Positions 34,084 through 44,800 of a DNA stretch of 64,000 bases are shown here, piece by piece. Origin of the DNA: Gnetum montanum. Its lineage: Eukaryota > Streptophyta > Gnetopsida > Gnetales > Gnetaceae. A program made the translations under genes and the position numbers. The stretch's first letter is position 1. Every line of letters begins with the position of its first letter. Location: assembly GCA_015680685.1 (NCBI GenBank), contig MNCI01005876.1, positions 306,175-370,174 of the forward strand. The letters run 5' to 3'. The notes beneath the pieces are model-generated. The model did not search any database, was not told the DNA's origin, and saw only the letters and a list, made by a program, of their open reading frames with translations.

Positions 34084-35121
34084 TGATGAGCAACAAGGTT
34101 CCCCTATGCTCAACCATATGAATACAAGCATTTCATGCATGATCTAGTTGAATTCCAAGGACTAAGTGCTTACATGCCCTAATGGAATAGTTAGGGTTAA
34201 TTAATCATTGTCTTCCCAAACTTGTATTGTCACGGTTGTATGGTAAGTAAGCCTGAGGCATATGATTTTTATAGCTTTTATGTTTTTATGTCCTGTTGCT
34301 AATAAGGGAGGAGAGAGAGAGATAACTAAGTGACTAATTTAACTTAACTACTGATTAATTAGGTGTTAACTAATCCTAACACTAGTATCTGTTCTCACTT
34401 GTTGTAAACATCTTGAACCAGTGCAACACTACTGAGATTACCAAATTCTAATCATTACTGGGTTACCAAGTGTTACATGCATGCTTGAAGTGATTGTACT
34501 GTGTGTGATAACAATAGAAATGCAAAGTGCATAAAATAAAATAAAATAAATGAAGAAGAAAATAAAATAAAGGAAATGAGTAAGATAACAAATCTCAAGT
34601 GCTGCAAGGTTGAATCCAAGAGCTCGTCTTTATTGTCGTACACAAGGTGTGCTTAGGTACATAATGCTTGAATAAATATCTGTCCACACTTAGACCTCTT
34701 GCTATAGGCACTTGGCTAGCAACTTAAATCCTAAAAAAATTTCTCATATGAATTCTTCTTCTAAATTCTTCTTCTTCTTCTTGACTTCCTCCTATTATGT
34801 GCTTGGGTACTATATTTATAGGCTTGTGAGCAACTACTCTAATAATTACAAAAAATGCCACTCTAATTTTAGAGAAACTACACCTCTAATTTTAGAAAAA
34901 CTACCTCTCTAATTTTAGAGAAACTACCCCTCTAATAATAACCACTCTAATAATTAGAGTAACCACCCNAAAACTGCCTCTCTAATTTTAGAGAAACTAC
35001 CCCTCTAATAATAACCACTCTAATAATTAGAGTAACCACCCTAATAATAACCACTCTAATTATTAGAGTAACCGCTCTAATAATTACCGCTCTAATTATT
35101 AGAGAAACCACTCTCATCAAC
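34084..35121 (-). repeat. LTR copy M2, probably solo, with palindromic minisatellite in U3
   Basis: Begins TGATGAGCAAC and aligns with M1 over its first 750 bases (CCTATGCTCAACCATATG, TAATAAGGGAGGAGAGAG, ACTGGGTTACCAAGTGTT, GTGCTTAGGTACATAATGC). The TATA box is at 34810-34822 on the minus strand. The U3 side differs completely from M1 and consists of the repeat at 34830-35115. A right end at CATCAACA (35121) would give TG..CA termini, but I find no target-site duplication, so this boundary is tentative. Confidence 0.6.
34830..35115. repeat. Palindromic minisatellite (CTCTAAT-N-ATTAGAG units)
   Basis: More than ten units of about 20-27 bases, each with a palindromic core, such as CTCTAATTTTAGAG or CTCTAATTATTAGAG (35054-35068), joined by AAACTACC or TAACCACC. 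A 65-base block (34904-34968) recurs exactly at 34977-35041 on either side of a single N at 34969. Confidence 0.85.
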
Positions 35122-35227
35122 AATTATGCTCAAGATATAATCATAAAACAATGAGAAAAAATGAATATATAAATTAAAATACAAACTAACCTAAGAAAAT
35201 AAAATAAAATAAAAACTTGAAAAAGGT

Positions 35228-35520
35228 AATCTTTGAAGATTCTAGTGTAAGGTCTTCTAGAGGAAAATTTAGAAGACTAGACTTTAGATGATGAAATATT
35301 TGTTCTTCATTCATATTTTCCAAGTCTACTCTCCTAAGGTTTACATCGATTAGAATGTTCCTCCTTTTAATATCAATCTAGGATGAAGGCTCTTGAGAAA
35401 AGGTAGTAGTAGTAACCTCTATACAAGTAGTGGCGAGTTGAATAGCAGTAGAATTCAAAACCACCAAAGAGCCTTCAAATAACTTGAAGGCCTTCTCTAT
35501 GTTGATTCCTTACATAAACA
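35228..35520 (-). pseudogene. Exon-like block of the intron-rich region
   Basis: The minus strand is open apart from one stop: GINIEKAFKLFEGSLVVLNS, then RRNILIDVNLRRVDLENMNE and FHHLKSSLLNFPLEDLTLES. Base composition is clearly less A-rich than the flanks. I do not recognise a family. Confidence 0.35.
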
Positions 35521-35682
35521 TCTTAAACTTTTATCCCTTCATAACTTCTTCCTATAACCACTTGTAGTATCCATTTTTTTAGCCTTGTACTTATGCTTGT
35601 GGTCCTTTTGTTTCTTATTCTACTCAAGGACATAAGCACAATAGTCTTGTCAATCTCTAATCCTATGAACTAATAGGTCCAT

Positions 35683-36045
35683 CTAAATGTTCCTTTTAAC
35701 ATGGCTCCTAGCTAGAGCAACCATGCCATGGATGACATTCCAATAGTGTAACCACTCAAATTCCTTAGTGGGAAAAATGTCTCTATTGGCCACCCAAGCC
35801 TCTTTAAATTGCTTGCAATCTCTAAGGTCCTTAAGCTCCTCTACCTGCCACTTGTTTTCTTTTTTCAATGTAACAACGTTTTGCCATAGAAATTCATTTG
35901 AGCATTGGCACTCCCATGAAGTTCTAGCATATGAGAGGGCACATTCAATGATCCCCTTGTATAACCTTCCTGGAACATTTTCTAGTTTAGGTGGTAGTGT
36001 AGGAAACTCGCTAACCTTAATGGCATGCTTGGGATCCCATCCAAC
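35683..36045 (-). pseudogene. Exon-like block, unknown protein
   Basis: An acceptor-like sequence (ACTATCCAAG) precedes an open stretch of about 120 codons: GWDPKHAIKVSEFPTLPPKL, then RLYKGIIECALSYARTSWEC, KKENKWQVEELKDLRDCKQF, WLHYWNVIHGMVALARSHVK. It is not gag or pol and I cannot name it. It is flanked by A-rich, intron-like DNA on both sides. Confidence 0.4.
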
Positions 36046-36254
36046 CTTGGATAGTATAAACAACATAACAAAAATATAAACATAAAAAATGGTAATTAAC
36101 AAAAATAACCAAAAAAAACATTAAATAGCTAAGTCCATGTAATCATAAAACATAGAAAATCATAAGGAATATAAAAATATATATAATAATCTAACTAAGG
36201 TAAAATATGCTATTATTCTTACCAACATTGGGAGCAATCTATTGCAATTGATTA

Positions 36255-36660
36255 ATCATGTCTTTATCCATGCCTCATATAAACTGAGTCTTATTAAGGA
36301 CCTTGGCCCATGGTTTCATACAAAACATGGAAGTGGATGCTTCTGGAAGGGATTTAGGTACTACAACAAGAATAACCATAACAAAACTAAAAGTTAAAAT
36401 AAACTTAACATGAATAAAAGATACAACATAGAAACTAAAATGTAGAAGCATCAGGAATATCATGTGGAATGTCAAAGGTAGATTCATCATCAAATGATGA
36501 ATCTTAAAATATAGCATCTAAGGCATTCAATGCATCTTTATATGCCATTTCATCCTCCCCTTGTTTCCTTAGTGCCTCCTCTTCTTGGTGTTTCCTCTCT
36601 ACCTCTATTGATGCCTAGGCTACAATTTCTTGTTGTTTCCCTGTAAGAATTGCAAAGGAA
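36255..36660 (-). pseudogene. Two exon-like blocks, unknown protein
   Basis: Two GC-richer patches separated by a short A-rich segment. The right patch encodes a Glu/Lys-rich stretch (minus strand around 36540-36640) and the left patch carries a possible TTGTTGTAG acceptor at about 36362. No family recognised. Confidence 0.3.
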
Positions 36661-36829
36661 AAATGTAAGACAAGGTTGCAAGCTTTGCCTAAAATAATAT
36701 GATGAGATAAATATGCACATAACATAAAAAATATGAAAAATAACATAACAATAAAAAATAATAAAAATATAATTAAAACATACTTGTAATAGTGTGATGT
36801 GCTCTACTAAACCTAATATATACTTTCTT

Positions 36830-37860
36830 CATTGCTAGCTACTCAACAACAAGAACTATTTCATTGACTAGCGGCCTTTTCAACTTTGCTATGGCTACAT
36901 CATCAACCTCTACACATAACTCTTTGGCTCTTTTTTCAATTCCATAGGTAATATGAAATTCAATCCCCATGCTATCAAGGAAAGGACAATGTGCACCACT
37001 AAATTTCTTAGTGGTAACAAACAAAAATTCCTCAATATCCTCAACTTATGAATCTTGAACATGCATGGCTGGAACAATATGTTTTACCCCATGTTTGGAA
37101 CATTGGGATGGATCATCACTTATCAATTTCAATCCTTCATGACCACAAGGAATTCTATGAACCTCTTTAGATATGTTGCAAAAAATGCAAAATTCATATA
37201 GCATATCATTTCAAGGTTGTTTTAGAATTTTTGGCTCTCATCCCATAGCCCAGAAATGAAATGAGTAGCCCTGTTAAACTTTGCATCCTTAATGAGAACC
37301 TTCTACATGGTTCAAGTCTATCAAAGGCCAAGGATCTTCTATTTTGATAACAACATGGTAAATGATTTGGAGTAGAACAATCGATACAACTTGTTGACCT
37401 CTATGATCTAGCACTAGTCTAGAAGTAACCCATGGCTACCATGATGAGAGTTAAGACATTCTTCAACCTCCTCTATATAGTCCACCTCTTTTCCTACTCT
37501 TGTGGCAATCTTCATGCCATCACAAGGTATGCAAAAGAGGTCAGTGAACATGGATCCATTGATGGACAAGATGATAGGCACATCATGAACATGAGAGATG
37601 AATTTTTTGACTCCTTTGTCAAAGGAGTCAATGACATTTACCATATCTATAGTAGGTATGTATGGACTAGGAATCATATATAAATTGAGCAAACCTACAT
37701 TGATACTCCTTTCCTTGATCTCTCTAGGTGCTCATCTAGCCGACCACTCCTAAGTTGAATCTACTTCTCCACACTTGAAATGAATGTTTTCTTTGTAGGT
37801 CTTGAGGTGATTGCAGCAATTGTAGATGTAGTTGTAGGATCTAAAAAATAGAATTAATAG
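36830..37860 (-). pseudogene. Exon-like blocks with two longer open segments, unknown protein
   Basis: 37414-37692 reads SPYIPTIDMVNVIDSFDKGV, HDVPIILSINGSMFTDLFCI and VDYIEEVEECLN. 36839-37024 reads FSGAHCPFLDSMGIEFHITY and KELCVEVDDVAIAKLKRPLV. In between, DAKFNRATHFISGLWDESQK is visible in another frame. The pattern resembles the extra, non-gag proteins of plant non-autonomous LTR elements, but I cannot assign it to a family. Confidence 0.35.
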
Positions 37861-38073
37861 ATTATTAGCCTTTAGCATAAGCACATCACAAAAAATCATA
37901 AAATAAAAAAAAATATATAGGATAATAATAATAGTTCGTGTTAAATTCATAACCACAAAGGTAAAACCAACTCAGCAATTGAAGCCTAAGTAATTAGAAA
38001 AATAACTCAACTAGAAAATGTTTACATTTATAAATAAAAAATTAAAAAAATTAAAAATCCTTAAGTTGTGTAC

Positions 38074-38339
38074 TTGGTTGAAGTAACATTGGGATCCTAA
38101 GAGGCATGAGTGCATAAATTCCTAAGTCTAGGAGGTCCCACCAAACATGAGTAGCCTTATTGGCCACACACTCTCAATAGACTTGGGAGTAGCATGAGGT
38201 ATATCTACTAAAATCATCCCTTAGCTCCTCCAACATCATTATTCTCACAAATTGATCTTATACAAAAACCTCTAAGGTTTTGTATGCTAGGGATAATATT
38301 TGTTCACTCCTGAATAATCCTTCAGCATCCACCCTATAC
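38074..38339 (-). pseudogene. Exon-like block downstream of the phosphatase-like exon
   Basis: Bounded on the minus strand by TTTTTATAG (acceptor) and AA/GTACAC (weak donor). It reads YRVDAEGLFRSEQILSLAYK, a stop, then MLEELRDDFSRYTSCYSQVY and ATHVWWDLLDLGIYALMPLR. No family recognised. Confidence 0.35.
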
Positions 38340-38432
38340 CTATAAAATGTAAATTTAAAGAAAAATTATTATAACCATAAAGCCTAATAAAAATAAAAAA
38401 TGAAAAAAACCTAGGATGGTACTTATGCTTAC

Positions 38433-38878
38433 AAGTGGTAGAAGGTGCTAGGAGGATTTTGAAACAAAGTTTGGACTTTGTGACCTATCATCAACATGTT
38501 GTTAATATTATATTAGATGAACTTAGACATATTCCAAATCTTGAATAGCTTGCATGTTCCTAATGTGTGTGTTCCATTATGGTACTTTCCTTCTACATGA
38601 GTGTTAGGGTTATCCACCATGAACTTTGTAATTAAGTTATCAAATAGGGTAACAAAGCCTTTGTAATAATAGTTGTGATGTCAAAGGTCATGTGTGACCA
38701 TAAAATCACACTAAAGTTCTTCAGCAAGAATGCTAAGAACTCTTTGGCCCCATGCCTGAACTAGGGAGAGCCACAATCCAGAATCATGTTAGGAGGCAAA
38801 ATATTTGGTCCTAGTGTGTTGATGGAACATGGAAGCCCAACCAACTCAACAACCACTAGGATTGGTTTTAAGAAGGCA
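38433..38878 (-). pseudogene. FCP1/NLI-type HAD phosphatase-like exon
   Basis: FCP1/NLI-type HAD enzymes are protein phosphatases acting on, for example, the Pol II tail. Bounded by a TTGTGTAG acceptor and a GTAAG donor, the minus strand reads ILVVVELVGLPCSIN, GAKEFLAFLLKNFSVILWSH, TTIITKALLPY and, one frame over, FDNLITKFMVDNP. This resembles the family's (L)(V)LDL(D/N)G.L, RPG..EFL.....F.V.(I/V)WSS and ..(I/V)...(L) segments. The DLDG/DLNG catalytic Asp is replaced (ELVG). A frameshift and a stop mark it as dead. It could be a captured host gene or a domain of a transposon protein. Similarity is by eye only. Confidence 0.4.
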
Positions 38879-38884
38879 CTACAC

Positions 38885-39373
38885 AACTAAAAAATAGCCA
38901 TTAAAACAATACATAACAATAAGAAAAATTTAACAATAAATAAACAAATATGACAAATATGATGTGAACATTCATACAAAAAACAAAATAACCAAATCTA
39001 ATGTTAAAATCATTAAAAAAAAACAAAATGCAACTAAGAACTAAGTAGAAAAACCAAGTAGCCTAGAACAAAGATGATAATCACATAGTTGAAGTGTGCA
39101 TAAAAAATTAAAAAAATTCTATATCAAGCATTAAACTATGAGAACAAGCATGTAATAAGTTTAAACCTATGTCAGCAATGCATTAATATCTATAAAAATT
39201 TTAAATTGAATTAAACAAAATTTTGGCTAGAAATCCTTATTTATAGGGAAATGACTATAGTAAAAACTCTAGGAAAAAAATTTAAAAATTTAAACTATTG
39301 AAAATCAATATACATCATGGAAATAACTTTTAAATACCTTAGGAAAAATTGAAAAGACATAAAAATTAGACCA
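38885..39373. other. A-rich intron-like sequence up to the copia LTR
   Basis: Long A-rich runs and no coding signal. It ends at the left LTR of the copia-type element. Confidence 0.5.
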
Positions 39374-40453
39374 TGTAGATTGAGAACTTAGAAGGGGGAT
39401 TGAATAAGTTCCCTAATTTAAAATTGCTCTAGCTACAAAAACATACCAATTTTATGTGGTTCCGCAACATGGTTACATCCACACTTGGAGGGTAGAATCC
39501 ATGAATACCTCTAGAATTTGTTTCTTCAAAATGTGATTTGAAGCACACCACACCCTATGCAAGCTTTGAGCTCCACTCCAGAGTGTTTCATCACTACAAA
39601 AGCACTCAACCTCATAAGCTCCCAACAAGCTCAAAATGTGGTTTAGAGGATACCATAAAATTTACAAAATTGAGCTCTACACTAGAGTGTTTTGATGCTA
39701 CAAAACCACTCAATTCCATAGGATCCCACCAAACTCAACAAGGATGTCTTCTTGTAAGAAGCACATCAACTATATAGGGCTACAAGAAAGAAAGAAAAGA
39801 ACAAGGAAAGAGTGTAAGTAAATTTATATATGCTTGTATTTGAAGCTTAGTATAATCACAATCAAGCAAATGATGTTACAATGAAGAGTGACACAAAATT
39901 ACTTATAATAGCCAATGATAAGTCTTTTTCGTGAACAATGCTTGCATAATTTCCAAGATTTTTGCTTTATCTTATAGCTTCAAAATTTTCAAAAAATTCT
40001 TGAAATTCATGTAATGGCTAGTATAAATGTCTACTTGGAAGTTTAGACATCTACCTAAGATAGCCCTCAAACTTGAAGAGACACCTACCTAGAAAAGGAT
40101 ACGTATGCCTATAAATGTTTGCCTATAGACATCTACTATTTATGATAGACATATGGTTTTTTTGTAAGATGTCTACTTCACTTTTGCACTTTGGAGTTTT
40201 ATGCATTCCTTTGCTAATTTAACATCTTGTCCATCTTCAAAACACTTTAGTTTGGATTGTAGATTTCATTTTCATCCATGCTGTCATCTTGTCCATGTAG
40301 TCTTCATTTTGACATCTCAATGTAGATCTCGTTTCTTAAAATCTTAGATCTCTATGTGAAGTTCTTATTCATGGCCCTACAAAATTATTATTACATACAT
40401 GAAATCTACATCTTGTATTTTCTTTAAGATTTTGACATACTAAAAGGTCAACA
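39374..40453 (-). repeat. Left (3') LTR of the copia-type element
   Basis: Starts TGTAGATTGAGAACTTAGAA and ends GGTCAACA. Aligned with 44786-45866 end to end, with matching blocks such as GAGTGTTTCAT, AAGAAAGAAAAGAA(C/T)AAGG and TGTCCATGTAGTCTTCATTT. It contains a small ORF (39538-39777, plus) that is not kept in the partner LTR. Confidence 0.88.
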
Positions 40454-40470
40454 ATCTCTCACTTTTTGGT
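40454..40470 (-). other. Putative polypurine tract of the copia-type element
   Basis: The minus strand reads CCAAAAAGTGAGAGAT directly before the LTR start TGTTGACC. Purine content and position fit. Confidence 0.5.
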
Positions 40471-40899
40471 AATGTTAAAAACTTAAGAAAATGGGCTAGT
40501 ACCATTCATAGCACATAAATTAATTCCAATGTAGCTGAGTGTAACATTGGAACAATGATAAAAGACTTAAGGCATTTGATTAAAGAAAAAATAGATAACA
40601 CAAGAATGTCTTCATAAACTATCCAAATGTCAAACCTATCTCATAATATATCATGCTATCATAAAAAGCTATCCATATACATAAACATGATCAACAACAA
40701 TAATTTCATACACTATTCAAAAATGCTTTATATAAATGCTAAAATGCTTTTCATATAAGTCCATATCCATATATCCATAACTAAGTATATACAACTATCC
40801 AAAAAATCTACAAATCCACAAATATTCACAAATATCTCCCCCTTTTTGGACATCACCCAAAAGGAGAAACCAATAAGAAAACCTAGTTACTAACTTAGG

Positions 40900-42512
40900 T
40901 AGCATCATTGGACACTTCATTAGAAGTAGGGACTACATGAGAAGGCCTATATGTCTCCTCATCATCATCATCACTACTAGTGCTAGTGCCAGAAATGTGC
41001 TACTCATCATCTTCATCATCTAAAGATGGAACATAGAAAAGAGCTCTCCTAGGATGAAGCTTCACCTAAAACTAGGATGAAACAAGTGGATGAGATAGTA
41101 CCTACTAAGAAGATTATGACGTACTCTTTCTTTGATATGTAATGGGATCCACTAATCTCCACTGAGAAGAAGATCAAAAAAGGCTCTCCATGGCCTGCTA
41201 CTCAAAAGTCTATGGTGCATCATCATGAGGGTGAGAATTAGATCCATGCTAAATAGGATTAGGAAACTCCCACTAGACTCATGTGGGTGGTGCATCAACC
41301 TCCTTTGAATCAAATGCATTTCTTGAATCATATGCTCAAGATGGCCCAATAGCTACCAAGTGTCTAGTTGGAGCTAGATAATCCTCCTCACTATCTAATA
41401 TGGAAAGAATAATGATCTCCTCAAAATGTTGTCCATCTAGAGGAAGAGGTAAACAGTTGCATCCATTCTCTTATGAAGGTAAGAGAGGTACCTATCAATC
41501 ATCTTGATAATGTGAGGAAAAGGTATGAGAAGCTTATTAAGTGTGAATCTCATCTAGCTTCCAATTGATTTGGACCTTCTTAATTAAGGAGAGGTCTAAG
41601 ATGGTGATGTAGATCCCTTATTCCTTAACTTCTATGACCTAGTGTTGGTTTTTGCTACCTCAACATAGGTGGACCTTCTCTTCTCCAAATACTCATCGAG
41701 GCCCCTCTTACTTTTAAGCAAACACATGTTAGAAATGGGAACACCTCTCTGATGTATCAACAAACTAAAGAGATGAGGATGCTAATAGACTCTCTCTATC
41801 TCTAGTAAAAGGATCTAACATGTTTGTGCATAGGATATGGCCTAAGTCTAGGGCTACCAACTGAGTAGATAATAAAGAACAAGGCTTGGTTGGGTTGGCA
41901 ACAAGTAGTTGTAACTTACCCCTTTTACAATAATATTATATAAAATAATAAGAGAAAGGGTGGAAGCATTTGAAGCCATTTGACTCCTAAAAACTTTTCC
42001 ACTATGCAAAGATATAGACTACACAAACAAAGCATCAAAAAACTCATCTTGGGAAATAGGGATTCATCATTTTTAAAAATATCAGAAATGGAGTGGATAG
42101 TAATCTTGTGAATATCTAAACTAGAAATTCCAAGAATGGCATTGACAACTTCTAGGATGACTTCAATCAATAGTCCCCCAACAATGGATGTAAAAGTACC
42201 AACACTAGCATTTGAAATTGCAATATTGCTATAAAATTTTTTGATGAGAATTTTAGGGATACAAAAGTTTGTAGAAAGAAAGGTCATCTTGTTTAATACT
42301 TGAAAATATATCATAAGTTATTTTTGACACCATTGATAAGAACAAATGAATCTCTTAGAAACAATGGTAATAGAATGAGTTACCTAAAATCTATATTGAT
42401 AATTGATGGAGCAAAATTGAGAAGTATAAGAATTTTTTATGCTAGAAGAATCTTCCTTCTACTTCTTGATCCTAGAAGGATCCCTAGATGTTGCAATCCT
42501 CTTGTGAGCCAT
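40900..42512 (-). pseudogene. Extra ORF of the copia-type element (plant transposon-type protein)
   Basis: A start-like MAHKRIATSRDPSRIKK is at 42460-42512. The open segment 41925-42314 contains TFLSTNFCIPKILIKKFYSN and EVVNAILGISSLDI, which resembles the (L)V.EFYAN(L) ... (I)..(I/L)LG(I/V)P pattern of the plant 'putative transposon protein' domain (Transposase_32 type) found in non-autonomous elements. The far end (40950-41050) is acidic and Ser-rich (SLDDEDDE, SSDDDDEET). It is on the same strand as gag and takes the place where pol would be. Stops and frameshifts are present. The family assignment is by eye. Confidence 0.5.
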
Positions 42513-43146
42513 TAATTTAAGAGAAGATACACAAATCACCACTATTAAAGAAGCCCTAGTCATCTACCCATAGTCATCTATGCTTGGATGTGAAAATAAA
42601 TAAGGGAGAAATGAAGTATTGGCTTTATGTAATCATGGTTGCTAAGGATTTTTTTATGAAAAGATAGACATCTAGTTTCACTAGAAGATGTTTATGTTAC
42701 ATCTATTCAAAACTCATATATACATCTAACTTATGATGCAAACATTTATCTTTTCATGTAGACATCTCAACAAGGAAAGGTTCAAGGGACAACTACCTTG
42801 GATTATAGTATTAAAAGAAATTTTGAATGAAATTAATAATTACCACTACTTATCTTGCTTACTAATGGAGATGAAGATGTCTAAGGAGATTGTAAATGAG
42901 GTTCTTCTTTTGAAGTATCTCCTTTCATGCAAATTTCTTTAATTTTTAACGTTTGGCTTTCTTTTTAAAATTTTTTGATGAAAGTTCTTTCACTTTCTTC
43001 CTTTTGTTTAATTCTCCACACATTTTTTTCTCCCTTTCCTTTTGATTTACCCTCTATATCTTCTTGTCCTACAAGACTTCCTTTCTATATGCATTTTGGT
43101 AAAACCAAGGAGTCTTATGATATGGCCATGTGTTCATGTCATAATA

Positions 43147-44800
43147 TTTTAATTTACAATCCCATTGCTTATGCTCAGATCTATTACAATAATAACATCT
43201 AATTCTTTTATTTTAGTTAGAGTGATCAAACCTTTGAGCTACTCTTTGTTTGGATGTAGTATTAGTTGACACTTCAATTTTTGGAGTAGTCTCTTTTTTG
43301 AATGAATTTTATGTAGATGCTTCTTCTTGGTAGCATCTTAGCCCACATTTATCATGTGGACATCTTTCTTGTCCCAACACCATCTGAAGTGATTCTTTCC
43401 CTTTGATTAATGTTTCATTCACTGGTTTGGTATCTACAAGTTCCTTTTTGATCTGCTCATAAGACAAAATTAGTTTTTCATTCTTAGCTCTAAGGTCTAA
43501 GTTTTCTTATAAGGGGTCTAAATATCTTATATAAAATAGAGATAAATCTTGAGTTTTTCTTTTCATATCCTTCTTTATTTTTATACAGATATTTTGGAAG
43601 GACAATGATTCATTACACAAAATATCATACCTTTTTCATTAGTTTCAATTACTTGGTCCTCATCTTTGATTGAGCAATCATCATTCATGAGAGCCATGTA
43701 GATGAGATGTTAATCCTTTGTAGTATTATCTACCTCTTCTTCACTTTGTTCTCCATTGCGCCAACCAGTGTAGAAGTTTTTCTTTTTCAAATCAACTTCA
43801 ATTTCATCTCTTCAATGAAACATACTAGTGCTAGGACATTTTAAGGCCACATGACCTCTTCCAACACACACCTGACATTCTATGGAAAATGCATCAAAAT
43901 TTGGATTGGTATAATTTTTACCTCTATCTTTACATTTGAATTGATTGGATCTAAATTGGTTAAAGCTTATCCCTTTCTTTGCAAGAAGTCTTTGAACTCT
44001 TCTTGCTGCAAGAGCTATTTTATCTTTACTATTCATTTCTAGTTCAATATATTTCTTTTCTTTGATGATGATTTTAGAGTAATATGTTTTTCCTTTATCA
44101 CTCCTTCACTTATGAGATTCATCTCATAAGCAATCAAAGAACTTTGAAGCTCCTCCAACTTAATGATAAAAAAGTCTCTAATTTCATCCATAGCGGTGAC
44201 CTTAGGTTTAAAATTGCATTGTAATGTTCTAATCATTTTTATAATTACATCACCTTTAAGAAAGTCATTGCCTATTTTCCTAATAGCTACCACAAGATCA
44301 CTTTTCCTAGATAAGTAATCCTTGATCTATTCTCCTTTTGTCATCCTAAGCTTCTCATATTCACTTTGCATACTAAAAGTTTTGATTGTGTAAATATAGA
44401 CATGTCCTCATAAATAGTTTCTAAGGTTTTCCATATTTCCTTAGTTGTCTTACACCTAGCTATTCTATTAAATTTTGATTTATTAAATGCACAATATAAA
44501 TAATTTTTTGTTTTAGAGTCATACATAGACTTATCATTTTCTTTAGCATTCCATTTATTCTATGGCTTGAGAGCTTTTGAGACATTGTGGATGGGCAATG
44601 TATAACCTTCAAGGATTGACTCTCATACTTCAAATTCCATAAATTTGATGAAACCTTGCATGCTTACCTTCCAATATGCAAAGTTAAATCTATTGAACAT
44701 TGGTGGCTTTTTGCAGGATGTTCCTTCCATAGTTGATTCTAGAAAGTTAAAGCATGAACTTGGAAGTACTAGGCTACGATACCACTTGTGGATCAAGAAC
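43147..44800 (-). pseudogene. copia-type gag remnant with two CCHC zinc knuckles
   Basis: The N-terminus (44623-44800) has KPPMFNRFNFAYWKVSMQGF, the usual PP.F.G.NY..WK..M of copia gag. 44341-44526 has FNRIARCKTTKEIWKTLETI, matching the (F).(R)(I)..(C).(T)AKE.W..L...(Y/H)E motif of the UBN2 gag domain. 44039-44293 has KIGNDFLKGDVIIKMIRTL and KVTAMDEI. The first zinc knuckle is CQVCVGRGHVALKC (43837-43880); the second is CYYCNRSEHKQWDC (43147-43200). A Lys/Glu/Leu-rich stretch with a few stops lies between them. Four frames are used, so it is broken. Confidence 0.88.
44771..44783 (-). other. Primer binding site (initiator Met tRNA-like)
   Basis: The minus strand reads TGGTATCGTAGCC, two bases after the LTR end. 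It matches the 3' end complement of initiator Met tRNA (TGGTATCAGAGCC) except at two positions. It fixes the element's orientation and the right LTR as the 5' LTR. Confidence 0.8.

Noticed and set aside
42975-43202. 75-codon plus-strand ORF
   Set aside because: Antisense shadow of the copia gag C-terminus with the second zinc knuckle.
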